DNA of 64,000 nt from Streptomyces hyaluromycini (GTDB taxonomy: Bacteria > Actinomycetota > Actinomycetes > Streptomycetales > Streptomycetaceae). The stretch's first letter is position 1. The number at the start of each line of letters is the position of its first letter. Shown here in pieces: positions 43,965-51,648 of the stretch. Below the pieces are notes generated by a model. The model ran no database searches, was not told the origin of the DNA, and worked only from the letters and a program-made list of their open reading frames with translations. The DNA lies in NCBI RefSeq assembly GCF_002217755.1, contig NZ_BCFL01000021.1, positions 1 through 64,000 on the forward strand. The letters are read 5' to 3'. The position numbers and the translations under genes are program-made.

Positions 43965-44188
43965 CAGCGAGTGAGCTCTGTTCCCGGTCGAAACTGCGGC
44001 TTTGTGATGACGATGTGATGTGGGAAACCTCTCAGGAGGCCTCCGAATTCTAAGGATTCCGTAATCCTCGGCGGGTCCGTCCTTCAATTCCTTTGATCAT
44101 GTCGGGTCGCCGTTTTATGGCACTTATGAATTCGTTAACCAAAGCATGGGGTGGAATTCTCCGGCTGCTCATCGGGGCACCCAAATGA
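43965..44188. other. relatively AT-rich intergenic region
   Basis: About 220 bp with markedly lower G+C, especially 44040-44160 (runs such as GAATTC, TTTTATGG, GAATTCGTTAACC). A GGAGGCCTCC palindrome lies near 44032. No gene is seen. Confidence 0.5.
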
Positions 44189-45496
44189 TCATGGAGGTCC
44201 GGAGCCGTTCAGCCAGAACGCGCCATAGATCGCCGAGGCCACCGCCACACCCGCCGTGACCAGCACTGATCTGCCGGTGCGCAGCCGGGCGAGGGCCCGG
44301 GCGAGCGGCAGCAGCACCGGGAAGGCCGGCATCAGCAGCCGCGGCTTGGACCCGAAGTAGCTCGACGCACACAGTGCCAGCGCCAGGACGACACCCGTGT
44401 AGACCAGCAGGGGGAGCGGTTGCCGCTGGCGGACGCCGATCACGTAGAGCCACAGCAGGAGGCCGACACCGAGGATCAAACCTGCTCCGGCGAGAGCGGA
44501 CGGAAATGACGTGAACTTGTCGGCTACGAAGCGTGCGAACGCATAGCCGCCGTCGAAGCCGTTACGCCAGCCCGCCTGGACGTCCAGGTAGCCGAGCGGG
44601 CCCCTGCCGGTGCGACGGCCGACCCACAGGACGTAGGCGGCGGTGCCGGCGGGGGCGAGGAGCATGCCGAGGGCGCGGCGCCAGGGCGGGGCGTCGGCGG
44701 TGGTGATGGCGATGTGGGGGGCGCGTGTCGCGTGAGGTGCGCCGGTTGCCTGCGGGGCGCGCCGAGCGCGGGCGGCGCTGGACACCTCAGGGGCGCGTTC
44801 GTCGTCCCGCGCGCCGTCCGGAACGTCCGCACCACCGTCCTGTGCGCCCCTGCTCCGATCCCGCACGAACGAGACCACCCCCGCCGTCCACACCGCCGCC
44901 ACCACGGCGAGCCCCACCGGCCGGGTCAGCCCCGCCAGCGCGGCCAGCGCCCCGGCGGTCACCCAGCGGCCGGTCAGCACGGCGTACAGCGACCAGGCGG
45001 CCAGTGCCGTGAACAGCGACTCGCTGTACGCCATCGACTGCACGATCCCGACGGGCAGCACGGCCCACAGCAGCACCGCGCAGACCCCGACCCGCCGGCC
45101 GTACACGACGTCCGTGACCGCGAAGATCCCCCAGGCCGCGGCCAGCGAGGCGAGCAGACTCACCGTGAAGCCGGCGTCGGCGTACGACAGCGGCGCGAGC
45201 GCGTGCAGCAGGCGCTCCAGCCAGGGCAGCAGCGGGAAGAAGGCCAGGTTGGAGTGGACGTCGCCGTTCGGCAGCCGCACCTCGTAGCCGTAGCCCAGTT
45301 CGGCGACCCGCGTGTACCACAGCGAGTCCCAGCGCGCCGTCAACAAGGTGTACGCGCTCCTGCCGCGTGCCGCGCTCCACCCGGCCAGCACGACCAGGCC
45401 GAGGGCGCGTACGGCCGCGTACCCGAGCAGGGCCGGCGCCGCCCGGCGCAGGGCAGGGGCGCGCGGTACCGCCATGGGCGTTTCAAGATCGGTCAC
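44189..45496 (-). CDS. PIG-V-like mannosyltransferase, polytopic membrane protein
   Basis: A 435-residue membrane glycosyltransferase with about ten hydrophobic segments. The block ARWDSLWYTRVAELGYGYE followed by NLAFFPLLPWLERLLH is characteristic of PIG-V-type (GT-C) enzymes that use polyprenyl-phosphate mannose; the acidic residue in RWDS is the likely catalytic site. A long charged cytoplasmic loop sits near residues 225-280. GTG 45496 lies seven bases after GATAAT, so a leaderless start is likely; ATG 45475 is an alternative. Acceptor unknown. Confidence 0.82.
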   Translation of the reverse strand: MTDLETPMAVPRAPALRRAAPALLGYAAVRALGLVVLAGWSAARGRSAYTLLTARWDSLWYTRVAELGYGYEVRLPNGDVHSNLAFFPLLPWLERLLHALAPLSYADAGFTVSLLASLAAAWGIFAVTDVVYGRRVGVCAVLLWAVLPVGIVQSMAYSESLFTALAAWSLYAVLTGRWVTAGALAALAGLTRPVGLAVVAAVWTAGVVSFVRDRSRGAQDGGADVPDGARDDERAPEVSSAARARRAPQATGAPHATRAPHIAITTADAPPWRRALGMLLAPAGTAAYVLWVGRRTGRGPLGYLDVQAGWRNGFDGGYAFARFVADKFTSFPSALAGAGLILGVGLLLWLYVIGVRQRQPLPLLVYTGVVLALALCASSYFGSKPRLLMPAFPVLLPLARALARLRTGRSVLVTAGVAVASAIYGAFWLNGSGPP

Positions 45497-45503
45497 GGGC
45501 TCG

Positions 45504-45509
45504 ATTATC
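45504..45509 (-). promoter_or_regulatory. -10 element for leaderless PIG-V-like gene
   Basis: GATAAT on the minus strand is followed by seven bases and GTG 45496. The remaining 45510-45756 gap is the divergent control region with the MFS gene and contains a TCTCCGGAGA palindrome near 45582. Confidence 0.5.
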
Positions 45510-45756
45510 GACGGGGCACGGAACCACGGGGTGCGTGCGGGCGTGGTGCAGAGCGGGGGCAGTGGTGTACGCCACATGAGTTCTCCGGAGAGTGTGAGAG
45601 GTCCGCCACGTGCCCCCGGAACGAACTCGCGTACGCTGACATGTCACTCGCGTTCGTATGCGCGGGCCGGAGACCCCGCTCCTCTCCGGCCGTACGACGG
45701 GGCGTCCCCACCCCGCCCGTCCGCCGCACGCGAGGGACCATCTGGGAGGTACGTAC

Positions 45757-47367
45757 ATGTCCGGGACGACCACGGCCACCGTACGACCGCGCCCTCGGAC
45801 GGTGTCCGGGGCCGGTGCCGGTGCCAACCGCTGGGTCGTCCTCGTCGTCCTCTGTGTCAGTCTGCTGCTGGTCGCCCTCGACGCGACCGTGCTGCATGTC
45901 GCGGTTCCCGCCGTCACCGAGGACCTCAAGCCCGGCGCGATGGAACTGCTCTGGATCGTCGACGTCTACCCGCTGGTCTGCGCCTCGCTGCTGATCCTGT
46001 TCGGCACGCTCGGCGACCGGGTGGGCCGGCGGCGCGTTCTGCTCCTCGGCTACGCCCTGTTCGGCATCGCCTCCGCGGCGGCCGCGGTCGCGCCGAGCGC
46101 GGCGGCACTGATCGGAGCCCGGGCGCTGCTCGGTGTCGGCGGAGCGATGATCATGCCGGCCACCCTCTCCATCCTCCGGCAGGTCTTCCCCGACCGTCGT
46201 GAGCGGGCCCTCGCCATCGGCATCTGGAGTGCGGTGGCGGCGGTCGGCGCGGCGGTCGGCCCTCTCCTCGGCGGCTTCCTCCTCGAACACTTCTGGTGGG
46301 GCTCCGTCTTCCTGGTCAACATCCCGCTGATGCTGGTCAGCCTCCCGGTGGGCCGGTTCTTCCTCCCCGAGTCGCGCGGCGACCGCGACGGCCCCTGGGA
46401 CGTGGTCGGCGCGCTGATGGCGGCGGCCGGCCTGTTCGGCGTGGTGTTCGCCGTGAAGCGCCTGGGCGGCGGCGAGCCCGCGGGCAGTGCGCTGACGGTG
46501 GTGCCGCTCGTGCTCGGCGCGCTGCTGCTGGTCCTCTTCGTACGACGGCAGCGGCGGCGGGCGTTCCCGCTGGTGGACCTGAGGATGTTCGCGCGGCCGG
46601 CGTTCAGTACGGCGGTGGGCTGCATCGTGCTGGCGATGCTGGCGCTGGTGGGCCTTGAGCTGATCGCCGCGCAGTACCTGCAGCTGGTGCTGGGCCTCTC
46701 GCCGTTGCAGACCGGGCTCCGGCTGCTGCCGCTGACGCTCGCCGCGATGGCCGCGGGGCTGGCCGGGGCGCGGCTGCTGCGGCGATTCGGGCCGCGCCGG
46801 ATGGTGTGCTTCGGCTTCTGCCTGACCGGGGCGGCGGTGCTCACGCTGACGGCGATGGGCGGGGCGGACAACGCGGGCCTGCTGCTCTTCGGCTTCCTGC
46901 TCCTCGGCTTCGGTCTGGAGACCACGCTCTTCGGGGCGTACGAGTCGATGCTGAGCGAGGCGCCGGCGGCGCAGGCCGGCGGGGCGGCGGCGATCGGCGA
47001 GACGTCGTACCAGCTGGGGGCGGGGATCGGGATCGCGCTCCTCGGCAGCGTGATGAACGCGGCGTACGCGCCGGGGCTGGCCGGGGTGCCGGGGGTACCG
47101 GCGTCGGCGTCGGCCGCGGCGGGGCACTCGCTGGGGGAGGCGTACGCGGTCGCCGGCCGGCTGGGCGGGCCGGCCGGGTCGGCGTTGCGCCGGGCGGCGC
47201 GGGACTCCTATGTGCACGGTCTGCATGTGACGTTGCTGGTGAGCGCGGGGCTGTTGTTGCTGGGGGCGGTGATGGCGTTGCGGTTGCCGCGAGCCATGCA
47301 CTGCGAGGACACCCCGGTGGAGGTCCCCGCCCCCCGCGAACCGGAAAGGTCCCGCGTCTCGGCGTAG
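45757..47367 (+). CDS. MFS drug efflux transporter, DHA2 (14-TM) type
   Basis: A 536-residue transporter with about 14 membrane helices. Motif A is GTLGDRVGRRRVLLLG, motif B is GARALLGVGGAMIMPATLSIL, and motif C falls in AVGAAVGPLLGGFL, as in proton-driven multidrug exporters (QacA/EmrB group). LDATVLHVAVPAV in helix 1 is typical. GGGAGGT at 45744-45750 precedes ATG 45757. No adjacent TetR/MarR gene is present, so regulation is not evident. Substrate unknown. Confidence 0.9.
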   Translation: MSGTTTATVRPRPRTVSGAGAGANRWVVLVVLCVSLLLVALDATVLHVAVPAVTEDLKPGAMELLWIVDVYPLVCASLLILFGTLGDRVGRRRVLLLGYALFGIASAAAAVAPSAAALIGARALLGVGGAMIMPATLSILRQVFPDRRERALAIGIWSAVAAVGAAVGPLLGGFLLEHFWWGSVFLVNIPLMLVSLPVGRFFLPESRGDRDGPWDVVGALMAAAGLFGVVFAVKRLGGGEPAGSALTVVPLVLGALLLVLFVRRQRRRAFPLVDLRMFARPAFSTAVGCIVLAMLALVGLELIAAQYLQLVLGLSPLQTGLRLLPLTLAAMAAGLAGARLLRRFGPRRMVCFGFCLTGAAVLTLTAMGGADNAGLLLFGFLLLGFGLETTLFGAYESMLSEAPAAQAGGAAAIGETSYQLGAGIGIALLGSVMNAAYAPGLAGVPGVPASASAAAGHSLGEAYAVAGRLGGPAGSALRRAARDSYVHGLHVTLLVSAGLLLLGAVMALRLPRAMHCEDTPVEVPAPREPERSRVSA

Positions 47368-47427
47368 CCCGGTGGGCCGGCCCTTGTGGTTGTGGGAGGA
47401 CAAGGCAGACTGCGCGTAACCTGTTGT

Positions 47428-47444
47428 AACTAGCGGTGCTAGTT
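47428..47444. promoter_or_regulatory. palindromic operator before acyl-CoA dehydrogenase
   Basis: AACTAGC (47428-47434) / GCTAGTT (47438-47444) is a perfect inverted repeat with a 3-base centre, ending three bases before the ribosome binding site. It is the size of a TetR- or MarR-type operator; the regulator is not in the window. Confidence 0.6.
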
Positions 47445-47458
47445 TTTGGAGGGTTCTG

Positions 47459-48652
47459 ATGTCCGCGTCCGTGAAGTTGCCTCCGTTCGATGCCGGTGAC
47501 CCGCTCGGTATCGACGATCTTCTGGAGCCGGAGGATCTCGCCGTACGGGAGACCGTGCGGAGCTGGGCGGCGGATCGGGTGCTGCCGTTCGTCGCCGACT
47601 GGTACGAGAGCGGGGAGCTGCCCGGCATCAGGGAGCTCGCCAAGGAGCTCGGGTCGATCGGCGCGCTCGGGATGTCGCTCAGCGGGTACGGCTGCGCGGG
47701 CGCGTCCGCCGTGCAGTACGGGCTCGCCTGTCTGGAGCTGGAGGCCGCAGACTCGGGCATCCGGTCGCTCGTGTCCGTACAGGGGTCGCTCGCCATGTAC
47801 GCCATTCACCGGTTCGGCAGCGAGGAACAGAAGTCGCGGTGGCTGCCGGCCATGGCCGCCGGTGACGTGATCGGGTGCTTCGGGCTCACCGAACCCGACC
47901 ACGGGTCCGACCCGGCCGCCATGCGCACGCACGCCCGGCGCGACGCCGGCGGCGACTGGGTGCTCAACGGGCGGAAGATGTGGATCACCAACGGTTCGGT
48001 GGCGGGCGTCGCCGTCGTATGGGCGCAGAGCGAGAACGGGATCCGCGGGTTCGTCGTACCCACCGACACACCCGGGTTCTCGGCGCCGGAGATCAGGCAC
48101 AAGTGGTCGCTGCGGGCGAGTGTCACCAGTGAGCTGGTGATGGACGACGTGCGGCTGCCCGCCGATGCCGTACTGCCCGAGGTCACCGGCCTCAAGGGCC
48201 CGCTCAGCTGTCTGTCGCACGCCCGCTACGGGATCGTGTGGGGCGCGATGGGCGCGGCACGCACCTGCTTCGAGGCGGCCGTCGACTACGCGAAGTCGCG
48301 GGAGCAGTTCGGTCGGCCCATCGGCGGCTTCCAGCTCACCCAGGCCAAACTCGCCGACATGGCGGTCGAACTGCACAAGGGGATCCTGCTCGCCCACCAT
48401 CTGGGGCGGCGGATGGATGCCGGCCGCCTGCGTCCCGAGCAGGTCAGCTTCGGCAAGCTCAACAACGTACGGGAGGCGATCGAGATCTGCCGTACGGCGC
48501 GGACGATTCTCGGGGCGAACGGGATTTCGCTGGAGTACCCCGTGATGCGGCACGCGACCAACCTCGAATCGGTGCTCACCTACGAGGGCACCGTCGAGAT
48601 GCACCAGCTGGTGCTGGGCAAGGCACTCACCGGACTCGACGCCTTCCGGTGA
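47459..48652 (+). CDS. acyl-CoA dehydrogenase, glutaryl-CoA dehydrogenase-like
   Basis: A 397-residue flavoprotein. CFGLTEPDHGSDPAAM is the flavin-binding signature, KMWITNG the second one, and YEGTVEMHQL near the C-terminus holds the catalytic glutamate in the position used by glutaryl-CoA dehydrogenases. LSHARYGIVWGAMGAA supports that subgroup. It probably oxidises or decarboxylates a short dicarboxylic or branched acyl-CoA. TGGAGGG at 47447-47453 supports ATG 47459. A palindrome just upstream suggests repression by a one-component regulator. It converges with sflA. Confidence 0.9.
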   Translation: MSASVKLPPFDAGDPLGIDDLLEPEDLAVRETVRSWAADRVLPFVADWYESGELPGIRELAKELGSIGALGMSLSGYGCAGASAVQYGLACLELEAADSGIRSLVSVQGSLAMYAIHRFGSEEQKSRWLPAMAAGDVIGCFGLTEPDHGSDPAAMRTHARRDAGGDWVLNGRKMWITNGSVAGVAVVWAQSENGIRGFVVPTDTPGFSAPEIRHKWSLRASVTSELVMDDVRLPADAVLPEVTGLKGPLSCLSHARYGIVWGAMGAARTCFEAAVDYAKSREQFGRPIGGFQLTQAKLADMAVELHKGILLAHHLGRRMDAGRLRPEQVSFGKLNNVREAIEICRTARTILGANGISLEYPVMRHATNLESVLTYEGTVEMHQLVLGKALTGLDAFR

Positions 48653-48663
48653 ACCCCGCGCGG

Positions 48664-48688
48664 GGCAGGGCCGGTGAGCGGCCCTGCC
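48664..48688. terminator. bidirectional hairpin between acyl-CoA dehydrogenase and sflA
   Basis: GGCAGGGCCG (48664-48673) pairs with CGGCCCTGCC (48679-48688) around GTGAG. It touches the sflA stop codon. Confidence 0.75.
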
Positions 48689-49129
48689 TCAGCTCTGGTT
48701 GAAGAAGCCGTCCTCCCGGCGCCTGGCCGGCTCGCCGCTGACGATCTCGGTGTTCGCGGGGGTCAGCAGGAAGACCCGGTTGGCGACCCGCTCGATGGTG
48801 CCGCGCAGGCCGAAGGTCAGCCCGGCCGCGAAGTCGACCACGCGCTTGGCGTCGCCCGGCTCCATGGCCGTGAGGTTCACGATGACCGGCACGCCCTCAC
48901 GGAACAGCTCGCCGATCGCACGGGCGTCCCGGAAGCTGTCCGGGGTGACCGTGCCGATCCGGCGGCCCTTCTCCTCGGCGGTGTCCGAGGCCACCTTGAC
49001 CCGGGGGTCGGTGACCCAGGCATCCCCGGGCTGCTCGGTCCCTTCGGAGTAGTCGTCGTCGTAGTAGCGCTCGTCATCGTTGTCGTCGACGAGGCCAAGC
49101 CAGGCACTCGCCTTGCGTACCGATCCCAT
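48689..49129 (-). CDS. sflA: SepF-like protein SflA
   Basis: A 146-residue SepF-domain protein. Residues about 60-135 (GTVTPDSFRDARAIGELFREGVPVIVNLTAMEPGDAKRVVDFAAGL) match the SepF core that binds FtsZ; the N-terminus MGSVRKASAWLGLVDDND lacks the typical long membrane helix and the middle is acidic. Streptomyces has one true SepF plus two SepF-like proteins; from memory this resembles SflA, which limits apical branching and Z-ring or DivIVA dynamics. It is not in the ftsZ cluster, which supports the paralogue call. GAGGAGG precedes ATG 49129. Confidence 0.82.
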   Translation of the reverse strand: MGSVRKASAWLGLVDDNDDERYYDDDYSEGTEQPGDAWVTDPRVKVASDTAEEKGRRIGTVTPDSFRDARAIGELFREGVPVIVNLTAMEPGDAKRVVDFAAGLTFGLRGTIERVANRVFLLTPANTEIVSGEPARRREDGFFNQS

Positions 49130-49826
49130 GGACGCCTCCTCTCACAGCGGTCCTTCTTGCTTCCGCATCCCTATGGTCGTCCATGATGCGGATGGCGCGC
49201 CAAGTGGATAGACGCCGCACGGGGGGTTTGTGACGGTACTGGTGCAGAGCCCGTACGTCGAGAGCCCAGGTGTGCCAAGGGCCATAGCTCACACGGCTGC
49301 TGACTGGGAGTGAAATATGATTGTTTCCGGCGGGCGGGTGATGAACGGTGCGTCCGGGTGAACAGGGCGAGGCGGTCCGGGGTGTCTTCGAGGCGTCGCC
49401 GGGGCGGTCTGGTCGCGCGGTCGTCCGGCGCGGCGGTGGGGAGAAAGGCCTGGTGGGCGGCGTACTCGCGTGGCCGGGGGCGTGGTCGGCCGGGGCCGGG
49501 TCCGGTCCGCCGGGGTGATCACGGGCGGCCCGTGCGGGGCGTCGCGGCCGGCACGGGCCTCGCCGCCCGGCTCTGACAGCGGCTCAGGAGCCGCGGCCGG
49601 CCCGGGACAACCAGTGGCGTCAACCGGCGTGCAGGCGCGTCACCGTATACGGAATCAGGGTGCCAGGGCGGTCGCCTCGGGATTCGCCTTGATCCTGTTT
49701 CCCCGACGTAAAACAAAAACATGATCGGGTGACCGCTGCCCGGAGAGGGTCGTTGGCCGGAGCGCAGAACCATTTCTGCCCCGGTTCTGCGCATCCATCA
49801 ACTCGCATCATGACTAAGGCACTTCC
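49130..49826. other. intergenic region between sflA and the conservon remnant
   Basis: About 700 bp with no convincing gene. Short open frames at 49310-49576 (plus) and 49519-49794 (minus) lack ribosome binding sites and look like chance. A perfect inverted repeat GCGCAGAACC (49762-49771) / GGTTCTGCGC (49783-49792) lies just before the remnant gene. This may be decayed sequence. Confidence 0.5.
49762..49792. other. inverted repeat upstream of conservon remnant
   Basis: Ten-base perfect arms with an 11-base loop, 35 bases before GTG 49827. It could be an operator or a transcription-stopping hairpin. Confidence 0.45.
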
Positions 49827-51000
49827 GTGCAAGCAGCCACCATTCGCACCCGGCTCCTGAGGATTCTGGTCCTGGCCCTCGCCGTCCTGTTGACGCTGCT
49901 GGGCGTCGCGGCCGCCGGGCAGATCTCCGCCTATCGCAACGCCTCCGCCACCGCGGACAACGCCCGGCTGGAGATCACGCTTCAGGGCCTGATCCACGAA
50001 CTCCAGAAGGAACGCGGTCTCACCACCGGATACGTCGGCGGCGTCAAGGAGTTCACCGGCGAGGAGCGCGCCATCGTGCTCGGCTCGGTGCGCGCCGGGC
50101 AGTTCCAGGGCGACGACTACAGCCGGTTCATGGAGATCCGGGCCGGACGCCTCGCCGCCCTCGACGGCTTCCCGCGCTCGGCCACCGACGCCCAGCAGCG
50201 CCGCCTGGACGCGGCCATGACCACCCCGGACGCCGAGCGCGCGCTGGCGTACGAGGACACCGCCGTCAAGGGCGGCGGGAAGCTGAAGTGGAACGACATC
50301 CCGCCCATGCAGTGGTGGGACGCGATGACCTCCGCCAACAACGGGCTGCGGGACGTCCAGGTCTCGCTCGGCACCGGCGTCGAGAACCGGGCCTCGGCCC
50401 TGGAGGGCACCGCCCAGCGCGACCTGCTGCTCTTCCTGCTGCTCGCCCTCGGCACCGTCGCCGCGCCCGGCGCGCTCGCCCTCGACTGTGTACGGTCCGT
50501 CTCCGCGCCGCTCGCCGAACTCGCCCAGCAGGCCCGTGAGGTCGCCGGGGAGTCCAGCCCCCGGCCGTCCATCACGGACGTGCTGCGCGCCTCCCTCGCG
50601 GAGGTCGAGGAGTACCGCCGGGTCACCCTGCGCCGGGTCGAGCCGGCCCATCTCACCGGCGCGCTCGCCCGCAAGTGCGGGATCGAGGTACGACTGGGGG
50701 AGGCGCCCGCCGCCGGCGTGGTCGCCCGGGTGCTCATCCCGGTCAACCTGCTCACGGAGGCGACGGCCACCCCGAAGCAGGCGGCCGCCGCCGAACCGGC
50801 CACCGTGCCGGCCCCGCGCAGGGAGCCCGGCCAGACGCAGCTCGTCTCCGTCGCCGCCGTGGCCAGGCCCGAGCAGCCCCAGAAGAAGGGGGCTTCGGTC
50901 GCCCGGACCCGCAACGGGCTCGTCAAGCGGCCCCAGCGCAGCGCGATCTCGGAGGCCGTCAGCGAGACGGACCGGCCAAGCCGCCCGGCGCCCGGCGAGC

Positions 51001-51069
51001 GCAGAGGTCCGGGAGGCGTTGGGGCTGGGGGCCGATGTGCCGGTGCTGGAGTGCGATGCGCGGGAGCGG
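51001..51069 (+). pseudogene. CvnD-type GTPase fragment
   Basis: In a different frame from the kinase remnant, 23 codons read AEVREALGLGADVPVLECDA and then RER, closely matching the region before the last helix of conservon GTPases (CvnD). The rest of cvnD and all of cvnB and cvnC are absent. A dispersed repeat starts only 17 bases later. This fixes the locus as the two ends of one deleted cvnABCD operon. Confidence 0.7.
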
Positions 51070-51085
51070 TGTGGCGGCCGCGGGT

Positions 51086-51140
51086 TTCGTCGTGGCTGGT
51101 CGCGCAGTTCCCCGCGCCCCTGCGGGGGCGCGGGGAACTG
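51086..51140. repeat. dispersed palindromic element, copy D
   Basis: TTCGTCGTGGCTGGTCGCGC leads into the palindrome GTTCCCCGCGCCCC / GGGGCGCGGGGAAC (51108-51139). It is the short form of the element seen at 10275, 16937 and 39940, read on the opposite strand to copies B and C. It sits at the edge of the conservon remnant. Confidence 0.8.
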
Positions 51141-51397
51141 GATCAGCGGGCGTACGGAGCGCGAGGGGAGGGGTGCGCGTGTGAAGGCGAAGGGTGGGGC
51201 GCGGCGGAGAACGCGAAGAGTCCCCGCTGTCCGCGGGGCGCGCAGGGGGTCAGCTCAACAGGAACAGGACCACACGCGACCGAAGTCGATGTGGGAGCGC
51301 TTGACCAGCCACTGCTGTGGATGCATGGGCCAAGTGGAACAGGTCTCCGGTTTTCCGTCAACTGAGCTGAGACGCGCTGACCACACTCTGGACACCC

Positions 51398-51428
51398 TTG
51401 ACAACGAGGGGAAACGGCACCGTAGAGT
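51398..51428 (+). promoter_or_regulatory. HrdB-type promoter for the peptide-flavoprotein operon
   Basis: TTGACA (51398-51403), a 19-base spacer and TAGAGT (51423-51428). It is the best consensus -35 in the window. Transcription would begin near 51435, giving a leader of about 118 bases to ATG 51553. Confidence 0.6.
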
Positions 51429-51552
51429 CGACGGACGGCCCTGCTGAGGGGCTCGGCCGTAAGAGCGCCGTACTCCGGCGTTCCGTGTGAAGGCACCCGC
51501 ACCCCCGTGTGCGCGTCCACCGTGTTCGATTGATCCGCCACGGAGCCTTCGC

Positions 51553-51648
51553 ATGTCTTCCGAGACCCTCGTCAGAACCACCACCGTCCCCGCCTCCGGC
51601 ATACCCGGGCCCGCGGCCGACCGCTGCACCTCCGAGGCGGCCCGATGA
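51553..51648 (+). CDS. 31-residue peptide gene coupled to the FAD/NAD(P) gene
   Basis: ATG 51553 has GGAG seven bases upstream and opens a 31-codon frame whose TGA overlaps the ATG of the next gene (ATGA at 51645-51648). The peptide starts MSSETLVRTTTVPASGIPG and ends DRCTSEAAR; it is Thr/Ser/Ala/Pro-rich, has one Cys and no membrane segment. It is too short for usual gene finders. It could be a leader peptide that sets translation of the flavoprotein, or a precursor peptide. No known family is recognised. Confidence 0.55.
   Translation: MSSETLVRTTTVPASGIPGPAADRCTSEAAR

Larger units (their letters stand above)
49827..51365 (+). pseudogene. shrunken CvnA-type nitrate/nitrite-sensor histidine kinase, nonfunctional
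   Basis: The frame begins like a conservon CvnA sensor kinase: a membrane helix (LRILVLALAVLLTLLGVAAAG), the opening of a NIT domain (IHELQKERGLTTGYVGGVKEF), its end (EIRAGRLAALDGF to PPMQWWDAMTSANNGLRDVQ), and a second membrane helix. It then jumps from HAMP-like sequence (APLAELAQQAREVAGE) to TDVLRASLAEVEEYRRVTLRRVEPAHLTG, and at once to ALARKCGIEVRLGEAPAAGVVARVLIPVNLL, the last strand of the ATPase. Most of the NIT domain, the phosphoacceptor region and the whole ATP-binding core are missing, apparently through three in-frame deletions. After about 50995 the frame enters other sequence and its end at 51365 is accidental. Confidence 0.75.

Noticed and set aside
49310..49794. Short open frames on both strands before the conservon remnant
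   Set aside because: They lack ribosome binding sites and have Arg/Gly/Pro-rich composition typical of noncoding high-G+C DNA.
51070..51365. C-terminal 98 codons of the open frame that continues from the CvnA remnant
   Set aside because: This part reads through the CvnD fragment in the wrong frame and through a dispersed palindrome, so it is not meaningful protein.
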